A stretch of 64,000 bases of DNA, taken from the NCBI RefSeq assembly GCF_000687475.1, contig NC_057321.1:2976001-3040000 (forward strand), written 5' to 3'. Shown piece after piece: positions 37,993 through 47,995 of this stretch. Below the pieces are notes generated by a model that worked only from the letters and a program-made list of their open reading frames with translations, was not told where the DNA came from and made no database searches. The DNA comes from Ustilaginoidea virens. Taxonomy: Eukaryota; Ascomycota; Sordariomycetes; Hypocreales; Clavicipitaceae. How positions within the stretch are numbered: the first letter of the stretch is position 1; each line of letters starts with the position of its first letter. The position numbers were made by a program, and so were the translations under genes.

Positions 37993-40900
37993 ATAGCACA
38001 ATTACAATTATCAACATTACAACCGGTACTGCCCGAAAGGTTACAGCGATTTGCCCCCTTACTCGATGACAATTGGGCAACTGCGATAGAGCCAGTTACC
38101 CCTAATGCCACTACTGTGGCATTATATAACCGCCTGGCCTTTTTGATCTATACCTATAAGAAAGACCGTATAATTGATGATGACCTATAGGAACTATTTC
38201 GCGAAGACTATAGTGAATGGGATGAACAACTATTTAACCGCATTAATCCCCTATTCCTATGCGAATTCCGCATATACCTACGGGATTATGGCGTGTATAT
38301 CGGAGCATCAGGCTCCATTATAATACCTACCTTAATGGAATGCCTTTAATAACAATAGAACCCTGAATGGCCTTAAGAAGAGATTAACCGTCAGCTAGAC
38401 TATAAAATGTTCCGGTCACGACTTAACCCCTATAGGGAAGCATCAGTACCTATCGGCAATTTCGACCAGGAAATCACAGGCTTACGGAATTCATTACGAG
38501 CACCTACCACAGTAAGGCCCTTAAGAAGATCCTTATAAGCCTCAATATTAAGGGACTTCGCAATACCAAGGGTGGCACGATTACAGTCATAACAACCCAT
38601 TATCCCCCCCTCAATATCGAAGAAGCCTTATACCCCTGCCCCTATTGAAGAAGAAGAAGATAGGGGCTAATCCTAGCAACGAAAAGGGAAGACGCCTATT
38701 TACAATAGGTCGCTATTCGAAATAGGGGAAAGCTCCTATTATTAATAATAATATGCAACGGCCGACGAAGACTATAGCCCGACCGATTAAATACTTCACC
38801 CTAGGGGTTATACCCCTAGCCGGGCTAGCCGAGGCGGCTATTCTAATGCCCCTCGAGGTTATAGTATACCTAACAGAGCTCGGGTTATAGGCCCCGATGA
38901 TGTGCTTCCTTCAACAGAGGACCCCAATAATAATACCCTCTAAGCCAATACCGCCCCTAGTGCCAGATATTACGAATCGCGGTATCGCGGCCTATAGGCC
39001 CAAACGCCTTATCCGATAATACCAAAGATAGGCATGGCACCTAGCCCTTCCCGCTAATATCGGCCTACTTAGGCCGATAAATAGACCGTTTTGATGGGAG
39101 GACTGGTAAACCTGGACTGACCCGGGTTATAGGATAACCCAGCCAGAGATCCCGCTAGCCTACCGTAAGGCTACCGATAAGCCGTTCCAGAATACCCTCC
39201 GGAACACCACTAAAAAGATTATACCCGAAGAACCTATATAGAGGCCGGGTTTAATAATATTTCGAAGAAGATATCTGACCTTTTATGCAGCTATCGTACA
39301 GAGGATAGATATAGCGGCAAAATGGATGACTTCCTTATACTAAAGGTAGTATCCTTTAAGAGTAAATACTGCCTTTTAGGATTGCCTGATTATGTATTCG
39401 CTAGAGCTTTTCAAATTATGCTAATCGGCGATACTGAGATGTATTACTTTAATAATATCGAATGCATTTGTGATACCCTCACTTTTGACGATATAGTCCG
39501 TAAAGTTAAGAGCTATTTCGAGAATGAGAGCATAGAGCAATTCTATTTGTATTATTGGAATAGAATAACGCTCTAATTAACTATCGCGAAATATCCCAAT
39601 AAGTTAAAGCTAGAATGCCTTAATATCCTACTAGAGGAACTTTAGCGCCTATATCGTGGTCTTTTTCCCCCCTTTATAGCTGATATAGAGCTTTATCGGC
39701 AAGTGCTTAATGCTATAAGGGATACCCCTGAGTGTAGCCAGGCCTTGTACCGTTATGCCCCTATATTCGAAGGCCTCGCTGCTGACCTACGGCGATCACT
39801 TTCTATCTACGAGACTACCTATATGACTTAACAGCATTATTTCCTTTAATAGCAGCCTTAATAACACTAATATGTTGAAGATATTGATGATAATATAGCG
39901 TTATTCATAGATTGTAGATATGGTCAATCCTACAATTGGTATTAATGCACCTAACGATACGGACCCCCTTAATGCCACTTTGAATAGAATCGCACCCTTC
40001 CTGCTAGGCCCTGTTAAAGAAGATGCTTCATTTGTAATAAAATAGGGTATTAGTTATCTAACTATTCTGCTAAAGAGCAATAAGAATTAAAGGACCAATA
40101 GATAAAGAACCGATCCTACTGTACTGCCCTTAATGATAAGAAATTCTGTATTTTCTTATAGGAATACGAAGAGCCTGGCCCCTAAGGCCTCGAAAAAGAC
40201 GCAGAGGCTGACCTTAACGATATTATCGGTAATATCGAAGTAATAATGGCAGGGGACACAAACTGGGATATAGAGAATGCTACTACACCGTAAATTACAG
40301 CCACTTAGTATTTCCAAGCCCCTATGCAAGTAGAACCGTTATCATCTATTAAGATATTATAGGCCCTATAAGATAAATTATGCCGATATGCCTTCTTATA
40401 AGTTGACCCCTTCCGAATGCCCTTACCGAACTATAATTCTGCCTTTCTAGAAGAAGAACGCTACAGTGACTATACCTTCTGCGGAATCCTACCAGATACC
40501 GGCGCTTCAGGCTTATTAACAGTAGGCCTAGGTCAAGTAAAGGCCTTAATACGATTGATGAAGACCCTAATTATCGAGACGATTGATAAGAAGCATATAG
40601 TGAACTTTAGCGCAGGCTCTGCCATATCTTCTAGTATACTAAATATCCCGATAATATTCGGTAATATCCCCTTTCACGTCTTTGATAGTAGCACCCCCTT
40701 CCTTTATTTTATTACGGATATAGATAGGATGGGTGTAAAGCTTAATAATATTAATAACCTATTAATCTAAGGGGATACTAAGGTTCTAATTATCAGGAAA
40801 TAGGGACATCTATAGTAGACTCTTAATGCTATAGATACCGCAGCCTTCCACCTATTGTTATAGCAAATCCGTCAGTTATATCGTCGCTTCGGGCATCCTT

Positions 40901-43809
40901 CCATTAATAGGCTTGCAAAAGTACTGCAAAAAGCCGGCTATAATGATATTGATTGCAATATTATCGAGAAGATCACCCATATATGCCATTAATGCCAAAT
41001 GAATGTAAAGGCACCTAGCCGATTCAAATTCACGCTTAAGGATAATAATACTAGCTAGTTTAACTATGAAATTATCGTCGATATCCTTTATATTAATAAT
41101 CGGCCGGTATTACACATTGTGGATGCCGCAATAAGCTTCTAGGCAGCTAGATTTTTTAATCCATAAAGATAGAAGGCCCGCGATATTTGGAATGCCCTTA
41201 AGGAATACTGGATAGATACATACCTCGGCCCGCTAGATTGGATTGTTTACGATGCTAGCCTTAATTTCGCCTCTGCTGAATTCCGTTATAATGCCCGGCT
41301 TCTATCTATTAATATAGATGAAATTCCTATAGAAGCCCATAATAGCATTGGTAAGGTCGAAAGATATCATGCCCTATTACGCCGAGCCTATACTATTATT
41401 GATAACGAAGTAGGCGACCTAATAATAAAGGAATAGAAATTACAGCTTACTGTAAAGGCTGTCAACGATTCCGCTAAACCCAATAGTCTAGTGCCTATAT
41501 TATTAGTCTTTAGGGTATATCCTCGACTTATAGACGATTCACCCCCTAGCTTATTAGTATTATAATGCGCCTTAATATTACGAAAGGCCACTAATGAAGC
41601 TAGGAAATGCCTCGCTAAGCGATAAGTTTATAATGCCCTCGCCTAATGGAATGGCCTGGATATGCGGCCTATCTACCGACTACCCTTATAATCCGATATA
41701 CGGGTATAGCAAGAGAAAGGTGGCTGGCACGGGCCGTACCGGCTAATCAGCCTCGATAGTAAGACCTATATTATATAAATGCCATATGGCCCGGTTAAGT
41801 TCCGGTCTACGGTCGTTAAGCCTTATAACCACGATCTTGATAATCCTGCTGCTGACGATGCCGAAGATATCGTCTATGCCGAAGGCCCGGCCCGCCCCGG
41901 CCGGCTAGAAGTCAGGATACCGGCTCCAGCTGCAGCCGCACCTCTAACCGCGATGATACCTGCAGCCGAGATATCATTAACGCCTGCAGCCGCGATATAT
42001 CCATCGCCGGCTACTGGCTCGGATCAGACCCGACTAGTATTACTATTACTACCGCTAGCATATATAATATCTGACGTTATAATTAATGAGGACTAAGAAG
42101 AGGCTCTCGTTAATGCTATCGCTTTTAATACTATTATCGATGCCTCTTTTCTAACCGCAAAAGAGTAAGCCGATTTGCAGCTTACTAGTGAATTACGCTA
42201 GGAAGGGAAGATAATAACCTTAGGAGCCCCCTTCGAATAGTCTGACCGTATAAAGGTAGAAGCATTATAGGCCCGCGATGTATTCCGATTTATTACCTTT
42301 GATATCGGCAAATATGGAGCCTAACGCCTCTTTAACTCATATATAGTACGAGAAATTAAGGGCAAAGGCACAGACACCCTATACGAGAAGTCTAGGCTTG
42401 TGATATAAGGCCATAGTGATAACGAGAAGCAATTGATATTAACTCAGTCCCTTATAATCTAACGGGCTAATCAATGGTTACTTATATCATTGGCCCTATT
42501 ACTATAACGTTCTTACAACCTATTCCTTTGGATACGTAATATTACGCAGGCTTATATGCAATCTTCCACTACCCTTAATAGATCGATTATTGCTAAGCTA
42601 CCTAAGCAGATAGCATATTAATACCCCGATAATACTATTATGGAAGTGGTCAAGCCACTATATAGAATAGCTGAGGCAGGCACATACTGGTGGGTAACGT
42701 ACTTCCGGCACCATCGCGAGAAGCTGGGCATAACTACTTTAACCTATAACCCCTATTTACTGATATCTACTGACGATATTGACTATACTAGCGATACTAG
42801 CGATACCGTATACTTTAGTATCGTGGGTATGCAGACTAACGATATACTCGGACTTAGCGATGATGTATTCTTCTAACGGGAGGAATTAGAGCTTACCAAG
42901 GTAGGCTTTAACGCCAAGCCCAAAACGAGGCTATCGCCAATTATACCCCTGATATTCAACGGATATATATTAACAGCTAATAATAACGGCATGACCTTAT
43001 GCCAGAAAGGTTAAAGTAAGAAGATTACGACCATCGATAAAAATGCGCCCACAGCCTAGCGTAATTATGTCGAATAATGCGCTCGTGGCGCTTATATAGC
43101 TATAGTCTGCCAGCCTGAGGCCTCTTTTGACCTATCTGTCGCGGCATAATACTAGCAACCTGACCCTAACGATATCGCGAGGTTGAATAAGCGCCTTCAA
43201 TAGCAGCGTAATAACCAGGATCGTAGCCTACGGTACATCAATTTGGCCCTTAATACAGCTAAGATCTTTATATTTATTGATGGATCCTTTGCCAACAATA
43301 AAGATTTAAGCTCCTAGATTGGTTATGTGATTATACTAGGGAATAAGATAGATACTACGAATAACGCCTTCCAGCTAACTGGTAACATCATTACTTACAG
43401 CTCTACAAAGAGTAAGCGTATAATATATAGCGCACTCGCTTCAGAGCTGTATAGCATGGTGCAAGGGGTCGATATCGCATACGCGATAGGCACGACCCTT
43501 AATATGATTATTAGCAGGCTGGGATTGCCGAAAATCCCTACTGTTGTGTGTATAGATTCTTTTTCGTTGTACGAATGCCTTATTAAGCTAGGTACTACTA
43601 AGGAAAAGAGGCTTATGATAGATATCATAGCCCTGCGATAGTCATATGAGCGCCAGGAGATATATGAGATCCGTTGGATTAATAGGAATGATAATCTCGC
43701 CGACGTAATAACTAAGGGAATGCCTAATAAAGCCCTTGAGACCTTCGTCGACTAAAATAGGGCTGTTATACGTATAGAAGGGTGGGTAAAGAGGCCGGTT
43801 AATATCTGA
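37993..43809 (+). pseudogene. Copia B2 gag-pol remnant
   Basis: Coding likeness starts at ATA 37993 (IAQLQLSTLQPVLPERLQRF), where B1 also has ATA, so the start ATG appears to be lost in both. Gag covers about 37993-40100 with a preserved piece at 39322-39576. Protease is 40417-40770 (FCGILPDTGASGLLTVGL, with intact DTGA). The pre-integrase region follows (about 40860), then integrase (41030-41800: GKVERYHALLRRAYTII, PILLVFRVYPR), an Ala/Pro spacer (41880-42090) and reverse transcriptase (42240-42950). Where YxDD is expected it reads IVGMQTNDILGLSDDVF near 42820. RNase H covers 43260-43780 (IFIDGSFANNKD, YSALASELYSMVQGVD) and ends at TGA 43807-43809. Confidence 0.88.
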
Positions 43810-44038
43810 CTGCATTTGGAAGGTATTGGTGATATTATATGTGGCAAATATATAGATTTTCCTATGTTCAATGCTATAAGCATTTGATGTTTTTACTGTT
43901 TTTACTGCTGCCCCTTTTTGCCCCTTTGTTTTGGCTGTACGGTATGATGCCGGCCGCGCGGCGCGATAGCATTATCGGCGGCATAACCTGCCGAGACCGC
44001 GCCGCACTTTTCTTTCTATGTGTGCGCCTTACATCCTA

Positions 44039-44091
44039 GCGATTCCGATGTTTGCTTCTATAAAAAGAGAAGCTGCCAGTGTCGGAATCGC
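44039..44091. repeat. Nested hairpin across the polypurine tract / 3' LTR junction of Copia B2
   Basis: Outer arms GCGATTCCGA (44039-44048) and TCGGAATCGC (44082-44091) enclose inner arms GCTTCT (44054-44059) and AGAAGC (44068-44073). The outer right arm is LTR sequence starting two bases after the LTR terminus (TG at 44080-44081), so the stem joins the internal region to the LTR. B1 has the equivalent structure at about 14724-14776, minus strand. Confidence 0.8.
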
Positions 44092-44426
44092 TGTCGCAAG
44101 GTGCCCAATTGGGCATATTGCGACGGATGTGCCGCGCACACCCGTTGCGCACGATATGGCCACTTTGGCCACTTTTGCCCCTTTGCCCCTGTGCCCCTGA
44201 GCCCGGTAGGGCACGCGGGCAGTCCGGCCCGACCGCGCCGATGCACGTGACTACGGCACGCACAAAAAGGCCACATCGTGTAATTACTCTTTTGCTTCCT
44301 TTCTTTCCTCTTAGTTAGTCAGTCATAATCAAAGAAGTAATCATACCTTTGACCGGTGACCTCACGGTACTTGATACCACGCGCGCGACCCTACGTATAA
44401 CTGGGTACCCCGAGTTTATATCAACA
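44080..44426 (+). repeat. 3' LTR of Copia B2
   Basis: 347 bp, TGTCGGAATC to TATATCAACA, the least mutated LTR end of the family. The TSD TAGGC follows at 44427. Confidence 0.95.
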
Positions 44427-44431
44427 TAGGC

Positions 44432-44771
44432 TGCCTCCGATCCACTGCTAAGCTAAATATTTATAGATATTAGGCCTAGTCCCCTATTAGTCTTACTAGA
44501 GGACTCTAATACCCTATATAAAGAATTTAAGGTCGAAGCGATATTAGCCGCGAAGAACGCCTAAGGCTATAGCGGGAAATGCGATATACTGGTAAAATAG
44601 AGAGAATACGATTTACTAACTTAAGAACCTCTTAAGAACTTCGAGGATATTACGGTATAGGATGCATTTAAGGCTAAATAGGGGGATATTTAGATATATA
44701 ATAGACCCGGGTGAATCCTATAGTAACCCCGATATGGAAATAGTTAAAATTTTTTCTAGAGAAGGGGGGTA
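44432..44771 (+). pseudogene. Gypsy E chromodomain and 3' end
   Basis: Continues E after B2. Around 44541-44640 it aligns with the D chromodomain (KCDILVK, then REYDLLT, EPLKNFED), with one or two TAG stops. A purine tract leads into the 3' LTR. Confidence 0.8.
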
Positions 44772-45024
44772 TATTACGGACTCGGGCTATGCTTATATTA
44801 TAAGTTGACTAGGCTTAGGCTGCGCCTATGCCTAACCCGGGATGGATTATATAAGGTAGATGCGTAGGACCGATAAGGCAATGCTAGGGCTTTAGCCTGT
44901 GTATATATAGATATATATAGATTGCGGAAGGGACCCGATTCGAGCTCTTCTCCCTTCCTCTTTAGTTTTATTAATATATTCGATTGATGCTTATTCGCAG
45001 TCGCCCTAGGGCTAGTCTATTATA
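44772..45024 (+). repeat. 3' LTR of Gypsy E
   Basis: 253 bp, matching the D LTRs (start TATTACGG, end TCTATTATA). It is the last recognisable transposon sequence before the gene-bearing part. Confidence 0.9.
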
Positions 45025-46985
45025 ATAGCCTCTTTTTTTGATTGATAAGGCTATACGAGTATATTAGTAACGAAGGCTTTTAATGGATTCAATGGGGAAC
45101 CTAGAACTTACTCAACTAGGATCCGGAAAACAGTGGCTTTTATAGCAGAATAAAGATAACAATTGATCTTAAGGCTAGGCCATAAGGTAAGGGATAAAAA
45201 ATGAGGTTTTTGTTGTAATATTTACGCAATTGCTACCATGTCAGAATGCATAGGGAAAATGCGATAATGCTTGATTGAAGGAACCAAGTCTCCTTCGAAG
45301 AGACTTATGTTCCCAGCTATTTATAGTGGGCAAAGGGGTACCCCTGAGGGCCTACTGATTAAGGGGGAACTCGGCACATCCGACCTCGGACATGACCGAT
45401 ATCCACATTACAGACAAGCCAATTTCCCTCCAATACAGACTCATCTGCCCCTTTTAGAGTATAGTTCTTCTCATCTGCAAAGAAACAAAAAGACTCTTGT
45501 TTTAACCCATCATGCGTCATCTCAGCCATCCTTCATACGCAGCCCTTTAGCAGGTCCCTGCCGCCCACCGCGGCCGGTACAATGGCTGACCCGCGTTTTA
45601 TCCCTCGTTGATCCTGATGCTTTTATTTCACCGTTCACCCAGAAACGAGAAAGGAGGGCCAAGGAACCGGCTGCCAGTCTCTCCCGATGCCATAATTTCG
45701 CGCAGAGTTTGATCTTGGCAACTGTTTAGATAAAATTGCGCGTATTTGCACGTCCAGAGCGTCAAGGTTCGACGTGCTGGTGGTATGCCAGCCCCTCCGG
45801 CCACAACCGTTCATCGACGTAGGCTTTAAAGATTGAAAGAAATCCGGCTTGTCACTCCAAACATCTTCAACAGATGACGGCCCTTTTGACACCTGCTGGC
45901 TCTCAAGGAGGAGAGGTTTCATGCGGCCATTCCTCGAAACATGGAGTGCTGGCGGTTTGGAGCGCAGAGTTGCGTCCAGCCTGCCGCTGCTGGGAATCAT
46001 GCTACCTGATGATCGCTTGTTTCGTCGAGTGCATAGAGCCTCATCAAGTTGGCGGTTACATTCGGTTCGACAGGTGTACAAGTGCTGGTAATCTACTATC
46101 TGCTGCCCAGTTGCGAACCGACCCAGCTGCTCGGCTCTGATAGGTATCGATTCCTTATGCATTAACTTGATTCTCCTCTCGTCAACCGGCCCACAGGTTT
46201 GACTTCAACCCAAACCAGCACGATGAACCCGGCATATCTGGACCCCACAGGCAGCGCATTGATGATTCATCTCGGGTGCTTATATGGTTCATATGCCGAG
46301 GACCCGAGTTGCCACCGCCGACCATTGGCTCAGCCGCTCCCGACGTTCTTGCGTGTGTTCTTTCCAGGGTTGGAATTGGCTGTGGAGTACTCCGTACAGA
46401 GTACGTAGTCCTTGCATGCCTTACAGTGTGCCCAACTGTCACACGCCAAGCCAGGCACCCTCGACGTCCTAACGTGCTTCGTCGCGCTGCTCCTAGAGCG
46501 TATAACCGCAGCTCGACACGCTCGGCGCGTAACCTCCTCCACGGCGCGCGACTGCGACCCTGTACTCCCTAAACCTGCAATGTTCGCGTGTCGGCCAACA
46601 CACTTCACCCCCGTGTGTTTCTAACATATCAATGCCCAAATTCAAATTCGCACCCCCGATATAAACTCCGCAAATCCTCTCTCTCAAGTCGTGGTGAATT
46701 CGCTGTTGATCAACACGATAGATATCCCACCCGATATTTCCATCGTCGAACCCGACACAGCCGGGCTTTATTACTCTCGTTTTCAAAAGCCGACATTGCC
46801 TAGTCTCCCGCACTTGTATGAGGAACCACACTCTCTCGACTCAGCTCTCCATCCTCTCAAAGAACCATCACCACCAAAACATTCAGCAAACCTCGCCACC
46901 CCTTCGTTAAAACTTGCCCTTCGCAGCAAACCACAGCTATCCATCTCCTTTTACCTCGGCACATAATTGCTCCACCTCCACCAGC
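45025..46985. other. Transition and intergenic region without a recognisable gene
   Basis: The first 200 bases are still AT-rich, then composition becomes normal by about 45,250. Open frames here include 175 codons on the minus strand (45635-46162, true ATG) and 152 codons on the plus strand (45271-45729, no ATG start). Neither has a domain, signal peptide or membrane segment that I recognise, and they overlap, so at most one is real. A palindrome GGAGTACTCC lies at 46384-46393. The last 300 bases are C/T-rich and probably hold the promoter and leader of the FHA gene. Confidence 0.5.
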
Positions 46986-47684
46986 ATGTCCTCCAGAATA
47001 ATCGCCTGGCTGGTCCCCTCGGCACCCAACTCCCCCGCCGACAAAGCATCCCGCCTGCCCGCCAACCAGCCCTTGGCCACACCAGCATCATCACCGTACC
47101 TCTCCTCAATACCGGGCCTGCCCGGCACTGCCAGGAGCCAGCTCGCTCTCGAGCTGCGCTTCGACCACCCCACCAAACAAAAAGGCACCTTCGTCATCGG
47201 AACCTCTCCCGAATGCGACATCGTTCTGCCCCCACATGCCCGCGTCTCCAAGCGGCACTGCGCCATATCCTTTGACGCGGGATCCAGACTCGTCCTGCGG
47301 GACTTTTCGGAACACGGCACGCAAGTCTGGTACGATTGGGAATGCAGCGGCGACCAGACGGGCTACTCGTGGGTCCTGAGCGGCCCCTCGGACGGGTTTC
47401 CAGCGACTGTCAATCGCATCATCATTGATATCCAGGGGGTGAGGTTCCATGTCGTGCTGAATGACCACTCTGCTGATTGGGAGGGGTACGAGGCTCAGCT
47501 CGACGCCTTTTGTGGAGAAGACGTATCTGCTGCGCATTGTTGGCGTGGCGCAGGAGGATGCTGCGGGCATCCACAGTCGCCGGTTATTCAGCATGTTTTT
47601 GTCAACGAGCCAGGTGAACCGGGGGATGTGTATCTTTGGGATACGTCCCGGCCCTGGGAACCCATGGTCAAGGCATCAGCGTGA
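46986..47684 (+). CDS. FHA-domain protein, possibly a truncated FHA kinase
   Basis: 232 codons from the first in-frame ATG (46986); the frame is open further upstream but without an ATG. Residues about 69-150 form a forkhead-associated domain: FVIGTSPECDIVLPP with the conserved Gly-x-Ser, then VSKRHCAISF with the Ser-x-x-His phosphothreonine-binding signature, then LRDFSEHGTQVWYD in place of the usual D-x-S-x-N-G-T. FHA domains bind phosphothreonine peptides in signalling and DNA-damage responses. In many fungal relatives an FHA domain precedes a Ser/Thr kinase. The last 25 residues (GEPGDVYLWDTSRPWEPMVK) loosely resemble a kinase glycine loop and its lysine strand, but a TGA follows four codons after that lysine and no HRD or DFG motif is visible before Rpa43. 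It lies tail to tail with Rpa43. Confidence 0.7.
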   Translation: MSSRIIAWLVPSAPNSPADKASRLPANQPLATPASSPYLSSIPGLPGTARSQLALELRFDHPTKQKGTFVIGTSPECDIVLPPHARVSKRHCAISFDAGSRLVLRDFSEHGTQVWYDWECSGDQTGYSWVLSGPSDGFPATVNRIIIDIQGVRFHVVLNDHSADWEGYEAQLDAFCGEDVSAAHCWRGAGGCCGHPQSPVIQHVFVNEPGEPGDVYLWDTSRPWEPMVKASA

Positions 47685-47995
47685 TGCTACGGCTGTGCTT
47701 GTAGATGTTGGTCTCAGAAGGGACCCAGTGCTTTTAGCGACGTCGTTTCGTGATACTTGGTTTTTTTGTTGTTTGGCAGCGCATATATGCACCCGGCGTT
47801 GACTGTTTAGCAGGTGCATTTGCTGTATATTATTTTCTGCTAATCCCTGTTATGAACGGCAGCAAACTAGAAACATGCCGCTTCTGAAACATCAAAACTC
47901 CTACCACTTTGTGCCTACACCTTGGACATGACGAACGAAAAGACGTCCTGCGCATCGGAAGTCTTACCTATGCAGCAGCTCTGAATATCGCTTCT
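47685..47995. other. Convergent intergenic region between the FHA gene and RPA43
   Basis: About 310 bases separate the two stop codons; it should hold both 3' ends. A +2 frame (47461-47802) overlaps the FHA 3' end and this region but has no clear domain. Confidence 0.5.

Larger units (their letters stand above)
37176..44426 (+). mobile_element. Ty1/Copia-order retrotransposon B2, inserted in Gypsy E
   Basis: Two 347-bp LTRs (37176-37522 and 44080-44426) and the 5-bp TSD TAGGC (37171-37175 and 44427-44431) enclose a gag-protease-integrase-reverse transcriptase-RNase H region. It is the plus-strand sister of B1; the LTR is 16 bp longer, mainly in the purine/pyrimidine block near TTGGCCACTTTTGCCCC. 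It carries less RIP damage than B1, with longer open frames in protease, integrase linker and RNase H. Confidence 0.95.
26365..45024 (+). mobile_element. Ty3/Gypsy chromovirus E, 5'-truncated, split by Copia C and Copia B2
   Basis: Three blocks (26365-28564, 36137-37175 and 44427-45024, each including TSD bases) line up in order with Gypsy D at about 6710-8990, 8975-10010 and 10005-10610. Gag, the 5' LTR and most of protease are missing; the element starts abruptly after LTR G. Its 3' LTR is 44772-45024 (253 bp), preceded by the purine tract GAGAAGGGGGG. E is more decayed than D: YLDD has become YLDN and there are more stops, which agrees with its being old enough to have received two later insertions. 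Confidence 0.9.

Noticed and set aside
43395..43628. Minus-strand frame SLIRHSYNEKESIHTTVGIF, matching 15221-15421
   Set aside because: Antisense shadow of the Copia B RNase H region in both copies.
46060..46090. tRNA-like GGTTCGA word
   Set aside because: No acceptor stem or D-arm can be paired around it; the same holds for GGTTCGATT in the Copia A LTRs.
45635..46162. 175-codon minus-strand open frame with an ATG
   Set aside because: No domain, signal peptide or conserved-looking block, and it overlaps other long frames; chance frame in normal-GC DNA is more likely.
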